From assembly GCA_001817345.1 (NCBI GenBank), contig MHIE01000001.1, positions 1 through 51,157 on the forward strand: DNA of 51,157 nt, written 5' to 3'. The notes below the pieces were generated by a model, which saw only the letters and a list, made by a program, of their open reading frames with translations, was not told the origin of the DNA and made no database searches. The DNA comes from Candidatus Buchananbacteria bacterium RIFCSPHIGHO2_01_FULL_44_11 (GTDB taxonomy: Bacteria > Patescibacteriota > Patescibacteriia > Buchananbacterales > UBA6539). Of the stretch, positions 1-9,226 are shown piece by piece. Position 1 is the stretch's first letter; the number at the start of each line of letters is the position of its first letter. A program made the translations under genes and the position numbers.

Positions 1-131
1 TGAAAGACCACACCAAACCCTGGATTATATGTCACCCATTAACTTCACTTACAAATATTACAAAGTGTTACCCATGTACCCGTCAAGTACACGGTATTGA
101 TTTTTTCCTGACAATATAGTAAATTAACCCC

Positions 132-151
132 CAGTTAACCCAAGTTAACTG
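132..151. promoter_or_regulatory. Palindrome CAGTTAAC-ccaa-GTTAACTG upstream of first gene, possible operator
   Basis: Perfect 8-bp inverted repeat with 4-nt spacer just upstream of the RBS. Confidence 0.3.
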
Positions 152-179
152 CACGTCAAAACCGAGGGGAGGTAACCCC

Positions 180-1202
180 ATAAACGACCTACGACAAGTG
201 TTGAGGCAGACATTGGCCGAAGCGAACAGCTAAGCCAAGCTGACCCAGATGCTGGTGAACCTGATGCAATTGCCCGACGAGCAACTGCGTCTGTTGGGTC
301 CGATTTTGGAAAGCCTGCCCAAGCTGCTTCGGGCCAAACAGATGGCCGGCGGTGGCGACTCCGAAACGCCAGGCTGGGAAATTGACCAGATCGCCAGCAT
401 CATTGGGATGCTCGGTTCAGATGAGATGCCGATTCGGGCAATGTACAGCCTGGAGCAGCGGCACTCGCTTTTAAGACAAGCGGTGAGGGGTAATATACCC
501 GAACCGTTCGACAAATCCTGGCTAGTCAGTGGCGCTTTGGCTCTGGCCGGCCGGGCCAGACAAGGCGGTCGCTTTGAATACGACCTGCCGTTCAGCGCCA
601 TGGACTGGGCGAAAAGGCTGGGACGGCCGATCATGAACCAGGCCGTCAGGGACTTGCAGGAAAAACACCCCGATCTGACCCTGGTTGCTTTCAACAGCGA
701 GGTTCAACTGGCCAAAGCCTATCTGCACCAGCAGTTCTTCGGTTCAACCTCCGGCCTTCGGGCTTATGCTTCAGAAGGCATCAAAGCCCTGCTGCGGGCC
801 GCCTGCAAAAAATCGCCGTTCCAAGACATCTACGCCCTTTGCCCGCTGCCCAGTTGGCAGGCTGGCGACGAAGAAGAATCCCTGCTGATGCAAGACCTCA
901 ACTGGGCCGAACAACAGGCCGAAATGCAGCGCCTGCAACGCTGGCTCAAAGACGGCATCACCGTCCGCGCGGCCAGCTTGGCCGAACTGATGTTCCTGGA
1001 TCTGTCCGCCAGGCTGATCACCGACGGCGAGTCGCCCATGGGCATCTGGTCGTTCCGCTGTGACCACCCGGCCGGCGGCGACAAATCCCTGGAATATGGC
1101 CACGTCGGCGAATACGGCGCCGAAATCGAAGTCGGCAAAAAGTCCGACAATGAGCGAATCATGCCGCTGTTCATCATTAAGGCCGAACCGGCCAAAAAAT
1201 AG
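180..1202 (+). pseudogene. GC-rich hypothetical protein; track ORF 249..1202 extends upstream in frame to an ATA codon at 180 behind a strong Shine-Dalgarno, interrupted by TAA at 231-233
   Basis: ORF 249..1202 has no good RBS. Upstream in the same frame reads (ATA)NDLRQVLRQTLAEANS*AKLTQMLVNLMQLPDEQLRLLG, preceded by gaggggaggt. Confidence 0.55.
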
Positions 1203-1249
1203 GAAGCAAAACAATAGGAGAGGAAATAAACCAATCACTGATTCCGACC

Positions 1250-1274
1250 GCGTCCCTGATGGACGCTTTTTTTT
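1250..1274 (+). terminator. Rho-independent terminator
   Basis: GCGTCC CTGAT GGACGC followed by T8. Confidence 0.85.
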
Positions 1275-1306
1275 ATACCACTAAAAAATAAAATGTGAAA
1301 TTAGCC

Positions 1307-2410
1307 TTACGGCTTAACATAGCCAACCGTCAGAGTATTATCACCAAACTTTTTGAAGTTCACTCGCTCAAGTTTTAAAGCCTGCTTTATAGCTTTGACT
1401 CCCCGACCACCAAAAGCACTAAGTGAATCCTTACCGCCAATTAAAATTGGTGCTTGGAAGGCGTAAACTTTATCCACCAATCTCTCATCTAAAAAAGCGC
1501 CCAGAGTCTGCGAACCGCCTTCCACCAAAATACTGATCACTCCCCGCTTGGCTAAGACCACCAGCAGCCGCTTCAGTGGCACTTGCTGACCGGGGAAAAC
1601 CAGGGTTTCAATCCCCGGCTGCTTAAACTTTACGATTTTTTTAGGATTAGAAGCGGTTGTCGCCACGATCACGTTACTGTCCCGGTAGACTTTAGCCTGA
1701 GGTGAAGTTTTTAATTGACCGTCTAAAATCACTCGCAATGGATCAGAAAACTTTTTTTGCCTCAGGCCTAAATGCGGGTTGTCGGCTAAAACCGTATTCG
1801 CCCCGACTAAAATCGCCTGATAATTAGCGCGCAAACTTCTGGCGTATCCCCTAGCGGCGGCATTGGTAATCCATTGACTATCCCCAGTAGTGGTAGCGAT
1901 TTTGCCGTCTAAGCTGGCGGCAAACTTCAAAGCGACAAAAGGTCGTTTTCTTTCATGAAAAGTAAAAAAGGCTTCATTAAGTAGTCGGGCTTCTGACTCT
2001 AACAAGCCGACCATGACGGCAATACCCGCCTTTTTGAGCAACTGAAGACCGTGACCGCTGACTTGAGGATTAGAATCTTTGGTGCAACAAACAACACGGC
2101 TAATGCCAGCGTTAATTATCGCTTCAACACAAGGCGGAGTTTTGCCCCAGTGACTACAAGGCTCTAGCGTAACATAAAGAGTAGCGCCTTTGACTGAAGA
2201 CTTGGCTGACCGCAAAGCGTTGACTTCAGCATGCAGGCCGCCAAATTTATGGTGATAACCTTGACCGATGACCTTGCCATTTTTAACAATCAGGGCTCCG
2301 ACCAACGGATTGGGCCAGGTCCAATTCAAACCTTTTTTTGCCAAGGCCAAAGCGATTTTCAAAAAATGAATGTCTAAATTTTTTGCTGGCATAAAATATA
2401 ATTTATACAA
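1307..2410 (-). CDS. ribD: Bifunctional diaminohydroxyphosphoribosylaminopyrimidine deaminase / 5-amino-6-(5-phosphoribosylamino)uracil reductase
   Basis: HAEVNAL and PCSHWGKTPPC deaminase motifs plus C-terminal reductase domain; next to other rib genes. Confidence 0.93.
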   Translation of the reverse strand: MYKLYFMPAKNLDIHFLKIALALAKKGLNWTWPNPLVGALIVKNGKVIGQGYHHKFGGLHAEVNALRSAKSSVKGATLYVTLEPCSHWGKTPPCVEAIINAGISRVVCCTKDSNPQVSGHGLQLLKKAGIAVMVGLLESEARLLNEAFFTFHERKRPFVALKFAASLDGKIATTTGDSQWITNAAARGYARSLRANYQAILVGANTVLADNPHLGLRQKKFSDPLRVILDGQLKTSPQAKVYRDSNVIVATTASNPKKIVKFKQPGIETLVFPGQQVPLKRLLVVLAKRGVISILVEGGSQTLGAFLDERLVDKVYAFQAPILIGGKDSLSAFGGRGVKAIKQALKLERVNFKKFGDNTLTVGYVKP

Positions 2411-2422
2411 TATCTCCGCATT

Positions 2423-2513
2423 CTCTCCCTCTTAATATAAGAGGGAGATGGAGGGAGTTATCTAAGCTGATTTCATAACTCCCCTAACCCCTCTTATCTT
2501 AAGAGGGGGAATC
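2423..2513. repeat. Interspersed palindromic repeat, TCTCCCTCTTA...TAAGAGGGAG / CCCCTCTTATCTTAAGAGGGG type
   Basis: Inverted-repeat hairpins; related sequences at 11068-11275 and 11480-11517. Confidence 0.8.
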
Positions 2514-2533
2514 TTCAATAGACATTTTTTAAA

Positions 2534-3757
2534 TCAGACCGAGGTCAGCTGATGACCCATCTTATTTTTTTTGGTCGCCAAGTATTTAGCATTAATGGCG
2601 TCAGGCTTTATTTCCAGCGGCAACCGTTTAACCACCTTGATACCATTCTTTTCTAAAGACTTAACCTTGTCCGGGTTGTTAGTCAAAAGATTGACTTCAC
2701 TGACACCAAGGTCTTGCAAAATCTGGGCGGCGACTTTGTAACCGCGCAGGTCAGCACCAAAGCCCAGGGCTTCATTCGCCTCAAAAGTATCCAAGCCTTT
2801 ATCTTGCAAAGCATAGGCTTTAATCTTGTTGGATAGTCCTATGCCGCGGCCTTCCTGATCAAGATATAAAATCAGGCCGCTGCCTGCTTGTTTAATTAAG
2901 CGCAGGCTTTCTTGGAGCTGCGGACCGCAGTCACAGCGCCGTGAGCCTAAAGTGTCTCCGGTCAGGCAAGAAGAATGAACCCGGACCAGCATCCGCTTTT
3001 TGGTTTGGCCGTAAAGTAGAACCGTGTGCTCGGCGTTATCAAAAAAAGATTTGTAAACCATGATTTTAAACTGGCCAAACTGGTTGGGCATGGTGGCCGC
3101 CGCGGTCCTGACTACCGTTGGCAATTTTTTATTTGGCCGTAGAACTGGCTTGATAATTTTTTTTAAATCGGAAATCGCCACAATTTTAAGGTCAAATTCT
3201 TCGGCCAGTTTTTTTAAATCAGGCAAACGCGCCATCCGGCCATCTGGCTTAACAATTTCACACAAGACACCGCAACTGGAATAGCCGGCCAACCGGCTTA
3301 AAGCGATCGCCGCCTCGGTGTGGCCTTGCCGAGACGCTAAACCGCCCGGACTCGCCAAAAGCGGCAAGACATGGCCGGGTCGGACCAAATCTTTGGCCTG
3401 GGACTTGGGATTAGCTAAAACCTGAATAGTCTTAGTCCGATCAAAAGCGGAAACGCCGGAAGTAATGCCTTCAGCCGCGTTAACCGAGACGGTAAAATTG
3501 ACCTGGGTTTTTTCCTGGTTTTGGTAAGCCGGCACCATTAAAGGCAAATCCAGCCGGCCGGCAATGGCTAAATCAATCGCCACGCAAAGCAGTCCCCGGC
3601 CCTGAGTAATCATAAAATTTGTTTTATCGGCGCTGACCTTTTGACCGGGGATAAAAAAATCACCTTCGTTTTCCCGGTTCGGACTGTCCACCACAATCAA
3701 AAGACGACCGAGTTTGATTTCTTTGATTGCTTCTTTGATTGAAACAAAAGGCTTCAT
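2534..3757 (-). CDS. ribBA: 3,4-dihydroxy-2-butanone-4-phosphate synthase / GTP cyclohydrolase II
   Basis: SPNRENEGDFFIPG RibB motif; SSCLTGDTLGSRRCDCGPQL and LDQEGRGIGLSNKI RibA motifs. Confidence 0.95.
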   Translation of the reverse strand: MKPFVSIKEAIKEIKLGRLLIVVDSPNRENEGDFFIPGQKVSADKTNFMITQGRGLLCVAIDLAIAGRLDLPLMVPAYQNQEKTQVNFTVSVNAAEGITSGVSAFDRTKTIQVLANPKSQAKDLVRPGHVLPLLASPGGLASRQGHTEAAIALSRLAGYSSCGVLCEIVKPDGRMARLPDLKKLAEEFDLKIVAISDLKKIIKPVLRPNKKLPTVVRTAAATMPNQFGQFKIMVYKSFFDNAEHTVLLYGQTKKRMLVRVHSSCLTGDTLGSRRCDCGPQLQESLRLIKQAGSGLILYLDQEGRGIGLSNKIKAYALQDKGLDTFEANEALGFGADLRGYKVAAQILQDLGVSEVNLLTNNPDKVKSLEKNGIKVVKRLPLEIKPDAINAKYLATKKNKMGHQLTSV

Positions 3758-4197
3758 AATTTTGATAAAACATCAACCATTTTTAAAGCGGTTAAGGCCG
3801 CTTCCGTCCCCTTATTTTCCTTTTTGCCAGTCGCCCGCTCAATAGCGTCATGGGGATCATAAACCGCTAAGACTTCAAAAACAACCGGTAGGCCATAGTC
3901 TAAAGCCACTGTCATACAACCGCGGGCGCACTCGTTAGCAATCTGCTCAAAGTGATAAGTCTTGCCTTTAAAAATCGCACCAAAAGTGATAATAGCGTCA
4001 TAAACTTTTGTTTCAGCCAGTTTCTTTGCCGCCAAAGGAATTTCCCAGGAACCCGGCACCCGGACGATGGTTACCTGATTCGCTTTAACGCCTTTTTGTT
4101 TTAAAGTCGCCAAACAATGTTTTTCCAAATTTTTGGCAATCTCAAACCTAAATGAGCTGCTGACAATTCCGATTTTAATGTCTTTGACGTTTTTCAT
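3754..4197 (-). CDS. ribH: 6,7-dimethyl-8-ribityllumazine synthase
   Basis: IGIVSSSFRFEIA, VPGSWEIPLAAKKLA and GAIFKGKTYHFE motifs; ATGA overlap with ribBA. Confidence 0.94.
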   Translation of the reverse strand: MKNVKDIKIGIVSSSFRFEIAKNLEKHCLATLKQKGVKANQVTIVRVPGSWEIPLAAKKLAETKVYDAIITFGAIFKGKTYHFEQIANECARGCMTVALDYGLPVVFEVLAVYDPHDAIERATGKKENKGTEAALTALKMVDVLSKL

Positions 4198-4358
4198 ACC
4201 CCGTTAGAATTTATTTTGATTATAAAGTAAATTTTTAATCTTAAGATGTCCATCTTTACGGCTTAGTAATAGCCAGCGGGAAAAATATTTCTGGATTTAG
4301 GTATGGAATGGGGTTTGGGGCAGCAACTGAGCCCGAGTCTTGTCGCTTTAGCACTACT

Positions 4359-4475
4359 GTCATCCTGAACTTGTCCCGATCCCGACTTGACGTCGTGGAT
4401 CGAGGATCCCGCCTTGGCGGTGAATTCAGGATCTGACAGATTCCGGATCAAGTCCGGAATGACATATGACGGACG
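4359..4475. repeat. Intergenic hairpin repeat (GTCATCCTGAAC...TTCAGGATCTGAC / TTCCGGATCAAGTCCGGAA) with a second palindromic element inserted in its loop
   Basis: Outer arms CCTGAA/TTCAGG; inner insert TCCCGATCCCGACTTGACGTCGTGGATCGAGGATCCCGCCTTGGCGG. Confidence 0.7.
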
Positions 4476-4513
4476 GTTTAAGTTAGGATGGTAAGTGACT
4501 ATAATAAAAAAAA

Positions 4514-5095
4514 TTAATGCCTCAAAAAAGTTTTAATATACTTAGCCAAAATGTCTATTTCGATATTAACCCTCTCTCCGACTTTAGCCGAAGCCAGGTT
4601 GGTATTTTTAAAAGTATGGGGAATCAAGCTGACGCTAAAACCGGCTCGGCTGACTTTGACCAAGGTCAAAGAAATACCATTAATCGCAATGGAACCTTTG
4701 CTGACTAAATAACCGGTAATATTTTTTGGCGCGCTAAAATTGAATTCGTGGCTGTTGCCAATTTTTTTTAGGCTTTTTATTCTAGCCACACCGTCAACGT
4801 GGCCCTGAACCACGTGACCGTCAAACCGGTCAGTTATACCCATGGCCAATTCCAAATTGACTTTGTCACCCACGGCTAAATCAGCCAACATGGTCTTCTG
4901 CCAAGTCTCCGACATAATGTCCAAAGAAAATATTTTGCCTAATTTAATTTTAGTCACGGTTAAACAAACGCCGTTAACCGCAATACTGGCACCGGTTTTG
5001 AGTTGCTTAACCAAATTAGGTTGGGCCAAGATAGCTAAACCGTCAGCTTTAATTTCCTTGACTGTTCCCAGGTGACTGATAATTCCGGTAAACAT
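4514..5095 (-). CDS. ribE: Riboflavin synthase, alpha subunit
   Basis: MFTGII start, two repeated lumazine-binding domains, GVCLTV and GISLTL motifs. Confidence 0.95.
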   Translation of the reverse strand: MFTGIISHLGTVKEIKADGLAILAQPNLVKQLKTGASIAVNGVCLTVTKIKLGKIFSLDIMSETWQKTMLADLAVGDKVNLELAMGITDRFDGHVVQGHVDGVARIKSLKKIGNSHEFNFSAPKNITGYLVSKGSIAINGISLTLVKVSRAGFSVSLIPHTFKNTNLASAKVGERVNIEIDILAKYIKTFLRH

Positions 5096-5097
5096 AA

Positions 5098-5115
5098 AAC
5101 CCCGACTTCGGGGTT
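5098..5115 (-). terminator. Hairpin AACCCC-GAAGTC-GGGGTT-TT just before the ribE ATG; candidate riboswitch expression platform (terminator or SD sequestor)
   Basis: Short GC-rich stem followed by T residues, between the aptamer and ATG at 5095. Confidence 0.6.
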
Positions 5116-5138
5116 ATTCAATAATAAAACAAGAATTA

Positions 5139-5287
5139 CCTTCTTTCATCCCGACTTTCCCGATATAGAATCAGGATGCCGATTTTACATCGGCATACGG
5201 TCGGCTCTGGAATTACACCAGATCATGCCCGGCTATGGGCTCGTGGGCTTTACCACCGATTGGGACTTTCACCCGACCCCGAAGGAT
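5139..5287 (-). ncRNA. FMN riboswitch (RFN element)
   Basis: Minus strand ATCCTTCGGGGTCGGGTGAAAGTCCCAATCGGTGGTAAAGCCCACGAGCC...GATCTGGTGTAATTCCAGAGCCGACCGTA...GGGATGAAAGAAGG matches RFN conserved blocks; immediately upstream of ribE. Confidence 0.94.
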
Positions 5288-5293
5288 ATTGAT

Positions 5294-5321
5294 ATTATAG
5301 CAGAATATTTTGATAAAGCAA
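5294..5321 (-). promoter_or_regulatory. Sigma70-like promoter for the rib operon (TTGCTT-16 nt-TATAAT)
   Basis: TATAAT ends about 7 nt before the aptamer start. Confidence 0.65.
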
Positions 5322-5430
5322 GCCAAAAAAAATCGGGTCAGAAACCGGTGAAGGAGTCTGACCCAGAAGAACATGACCATTGACCTGTGAAGTCAGATGG
5401 TTCTATCACCAACCTCTGGCGTAGTGCCGG

Positions 5431-6691
5431 TTATTCGGCGTCGTGAGGGTCCGCGGAAGCGGACTCGGACGTGACCGAAGCGGCTGCGGGTTCCGGCGAT
5501 TCGGCGGGATCGGCTTCGGAGTGACCGAAGAGGTTGTCCAGATCGGCGGCGGAGTGGCCGTCGACACCGTCGTTGAGGACCGGGTCCGGATCGGGCAGCG
5601 GCGCCTGGGCGGCGGGAACGGACGTGGGGGCGGGTGCCGCCGATTTAGGCGAGTCGGCCTGGGTATTGGAGAACCCCGGGTCGAATAACTCGCGCTGACG
5701 GGGAGGGGCGGGCAGTGAGGCTTGGCCATCGGCCGAAACCAGGGCCCGCAGGTTCGCCAGGGCAGGCGCGGGCAGAGCCCGGAACTTCCCTTCCTCCAGG
5801 GCCTGGGCCAGCATGTGGCGCTCCAGCGGATCGAGTTCGTCGGTCACCTCGTCGAAATCCTCCCGGAACTCGAAGCGAGGGGAGCCGTTGTCGTCGGCGC
5901 CGATTTGCAGATCACCCTGCTCGGCCTTCTCACCGAGGTCCTGATGATGCTTGCGGAGCAGCCGCATGACGTCGTCGCTTACGGCCCGATAGAGATTGGG
6001 CTGATCCTCGATCTCCTGATCGATCCGATTGCGTTCAATCTCCTTCGCCTCCAGATCGCTCTTCTTGGCCGCCAGGGCCTGGTTTTGATTGAAGAGGTCG
6101 CGTGCGGACTCGTCGAGGATCTCGAGCTGCCTGCTGGACGAGGATTTGAGCAACAGATGGCCCCCCCTCGTCCACGACTTCGGCCTCGAAGCTGGCGTAA
6201 TTGGGCCAGCGACGGCGCATCGCATGGGCGAGCTTGACCTCGTCGTAAGCGATCTGACCCTTGAGATCCCGGATCACGACGTCGAGTTCCTCGAGATGGT
6301 GCCGATTGTCGGCGAGCTGCTTCTGGAGACTGAACGCCTCCTGAAGCCGAGCGATGACATGGGGATGGATGATCCCAATCGGCACGACGACGGTCTTGCG
6401 ACCGCGGCGCCGAACCTTGACTTGGCCGGTTTCCGGATGAACGTGCATTTCGTGCACCTCGGTCGGCCGGGAACCGATCACCCCACGCATGCCCGACAGC
6501 CCCGCGAGGCTGCGGCGGAGCGAACTGGTGCCCATCCCGAACGGGTCGAAGATGGAGTCTTCGTCGTCGTCGCCCATGCCGAGCAGGTCCCTCAAGGGCG
6601 AGGGCATCTCCTCCAGCATGTGGGCGAGCTCGTCCGATCCGTGGTGGACCTTGCCGCAAAACGGGCAAGGTGTTTGGTTGGGGTTTGACAT
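5431..6691 (-). pseudogene. GC-rich hypothetical protein with N-terminal CPFCGKVHH zinc-knuckle-like motif and coiled coil; split into two ORFs by a G7-tract frameshift
   Basis: ORF 6035..6691 (...VVDEGG) continues in another frame as HLLLKSSSSRQLEILDESARD... (5431..6225). Frame change at C7 6161-6167; AAAGGAGGG RBS before ATG at 6691. Confidence 0.7.
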
Positions 6692-6836
6692 AGTGTCAAC
6701 CCTCCTTTGTGATTGTGAAATAACCGCACCGCCTGTGAAGTCGGTGGGTTGATGTGGGCAGAAATTCCAGCCACAACATCGTTACACTATATCACAAGGA
6801 CCGAAAAAAGTCAAGAGTAGAAATTATTAATTTAGC

Positions 6837-7724
6837 TTAATTGCTAATAACCGCCAGAGTAATGGCCGCAGCTAAGGCAATAACAATCCCCCACAACTGC
6901 CGGGGTTTGAGCTTTTCTTTGCTCACTTGAATGCCTAAAAAAGCGGCCAAGGCGACGTAGCTTTCGGTAATACCAATGGTAATGCCAACCGGTAAAGTCA
7001 AAGCCGCTTTGGCAAAAGCGACCCAAGCCACATTATCCAAAGCACTCTGGGCGAAAACATCTTGCCAATGCCTTTGAGCGGCTTTGATCGTGGTTTTAAT
7101 TTCTCCGCGATAACCCAAAACACCAAGGCTGATAATGGCTAGCCCGGTATGGACAAACCACATGGTTTCCAGCGGCGAAGTGCCGCGGCTGGCTAAAGCG
7201 GTAAAGGTATTCATTAAAGCCGAAAACAAAGCGCCAACTAGAGCCAAGACCACGCCGCGTTCAAGCCAACGTTCTTTTTTCCACCACTGCCACCAGAACT
7301 TCTGCTCATGATGAATCACCGTCATGGTAATACCGATAAAGACTAGACCAATCAATCCAATCTGGGCCGAACTAATTGCTTCTCTTAGAAAGAATAGACT
7401 GATAAATAGAGTGATTAAGACTTCCAGACTTAATACCGGCTCAATCACTGAGATCTTGCCGACTTTCAATGCCCCAAAAAGAATAACCGCGCCAACAAAA
7501 GTGATAGCTAGCGTGATGGTTAAAATTAGTAAATTTTCCGGATAGAAAAGCGTCGGCACTTTTGACCAAATAAACGGCAAAAAGAAAACCGCGCCAAAAG
7601 CGCCAATAAAAAAAAGCGCGCCATATGAACCAATGGCCCGAATCGCTCGCTGAATAAAAAAATCACCAAAGCCCCAGGCGAGCAAAGCAATGATAGCGGC
7701 GATAATGCCAACGGATAAAGTCAT
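6837..7724 (-). CDS. EamA/DMT-family membrane transporter
   Basis: About 10 hydrophobic helices; duplicated EamA-like halves. Confidence 0.8.
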   Translation of the reverse strand: MTLSVGIIAAIIALLAWGFGDFFIQRAIRAIGSYGALFFIGAFGAVFFLPFIWSKVPTLFYPENLLILTITLAITFVGAVILFGALKVGKISVIEPVLSLEVLITLFISLFFLREAISSAQIGLIGLVFIGITMTVIHHEQKFWWQWWKKERWLERGVVLALVGALFSALMNTFTALASRGTSPLETMWFVHTGLAIISLGVLGYRGEIKTTIKAAQRHWQDVFAQSALDNVAWVAFAKAALTLPVGITIGITESYVALAAFLGIQVSKEKLKPRQLWGIVIALAAAITLAVISN

Positions 7725-7953
7725 AATATAATCTTAACAAAAAACCCGTAACTTGGCGATTTGTATAAGATAATCAGATAAAGTTAAGGTTTTTTATCGC
7801 CATAATTACGACCAAGCTTGCCAAAAAAATACTTTTGTGCTATAGTTAATCTTCATTAACGCCATGCTTGATTTAAGAAGCTTAATGGCTGAAAATAACT
7901 CGAACCTATTTTGTCATATTTAGTGACTGATTTAGACTCGAGTCACTAAAAAT

Positions 7954-9222
7954 ATGACTGACAAAAACCCAAAATCTTTGGATTTTTCTGGCTTGGGCAT
8001 TGAACCAAAACTGATGGAAATCATCTATCAACTCCGGTTCACCATGCCAACGCCAATCCAACACCAATCAATCCCCATTACTATCGAAGGCAAGGACTTG
8101 GTTGGTATCGCTCAAACCGGTACCGGCAAGACCCTGGCTTTTGCTATCCCGATTATTCAGCGGCTGGCTAAACTGGGCGGCCGGGCCTTGATTCTTTTGC
8201 CGACCCGCGAACTGGCCATGCAGGTTAACGAGAGTTTCCAGCTGATCGGTAAAGCTATCGGCTTGCGAACCGCGGTTTTGATCGGCGGCCAGACTAAATC
8301 CACTCAAATCAGGGATCTAAGTCGAAATCCCCACGTGATCATCGCCACGCCCGGCCGGCTGATTGATTATCTCCAAACTAAAGCGGTCAACTTGCAGACA
8401 GTAAAAATCCTGGTCCTGGACGAGGCCGACCTGATGTTTGACATGGGTTTTATTCCCCAGATCACCGAAATTTTAAAATCCGTGCCCAAGCAACGCCAAA
8501 CCATGCTTTTTTCCGCCACCATGCCGCCGGCGATTATGAAAATTGTCACCAGCTACATGCAGCTGCCGGTCCGAATTGAAGTCGCCCCGTCCGGCACGCC
8601 GGCCGAAAAAGTGATTCACGAAATGATTCTGATTAAACGGGAAGACCGCTTTGATCAGCTGAGAAAAATTCTAAACAATTACCACGGTTCAATTTTAATT
8701 TTTGGCCGGACCAAACACGGCGTCAGAAACCTGACTAAAAAAATCAATCAAATGGGCCAGGTAGCCGCGGAAATCCATTCCGGCCGGAGCCTGCCTCAGC
8801 GCACCACCGCCCTCAAAGGTTTTAAAACCGGCCAGTTTAGAATTTTAGTCGCCACTGACATCGCCGCCCGCGGCATTGACGTCAAAGGCATTGAACTGGT
8901 TTTAAATTTTGACCTGCCCGGCAGTTCAGAAGATTACGTCCACCGCATCGGCCGGACCGGCCGGGCCGGCAAACCCGGACTGGCTATTACTTTTGTCTCA
9001 CCTAATGAAATGGCAGAGGTTAAAGACATTGAACGACTGATTAAACAAAGTATCCCGATGACCAAATTGGCCGAGCCGGAAGCCGATTCAAATCAAAGCC
9101 GTTCAAAAAATCGGCGGCGGCCTTACTTCCAGCCGGGTCAACCGCGAGGTCAAGGAGCGCACCGGTCAAACAAACCTTACCATAAAAAATTTAACCGCCA
9201 GCGGCAGAACAGCTGGCATTAA
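7954..9222 (+). CDS. DEAD-box ATP-dependent RNA helicase
   Basis: AQTGTGKT, PTRELA, DEAD, SAT, HRIGRTGRAG motifs; basic C-terminal tail. Confidence 0.95.
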   Translation: MTDKNPKSLDFSGLGIEPKLMEIIYQLRFTMPTPIQHQSIPITIEGKDLVGIAQTGTGKTLAFAIPIIQRLAKLGGRALILLPTRELAMQVNESFQLIGKAIGLRTAVLIGGQTKSTQIRDLSRNPHVIIATPGRLIDYLQTKAVNLQTVKILVLDEADLMFDMGFIPQITEILKSVPKQRQTMLFSATMPPAIMKIVTSYMQLPVRIEVAPSGTPAEKVIHEMILIKREDRFDQLRKILNNYHGSILIFGRTKHGVRNLTKKINQMGQVAAEIHSGRSLPQRTTALKGFKTGQFRILVATDIAARGIDVKGIELVLNFDLPGSSEDYVHRIGRTGRAGKPGLAITFVSPNEMAEVKDIERLIKQSIPMTKLAEPEADSNQSRSKNRRRPYFQPGQPRGQGAHRSNKPYHKKFNRQRQNSWH

Positions 9223-9226
9223 ATCA

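Noticed and set aside
4263-4451. 62-aa minus-strand ORF between ribE and ribH
   Set aside because: Entirely within nested palindromic repeats.
5072-5383. Plus-strand ORF of 103 aa
   Set aside because: It lies antisense over the FMN riboswitch, its promoter and the ribE start; codons reflect aptamer sequence rather than a protein.
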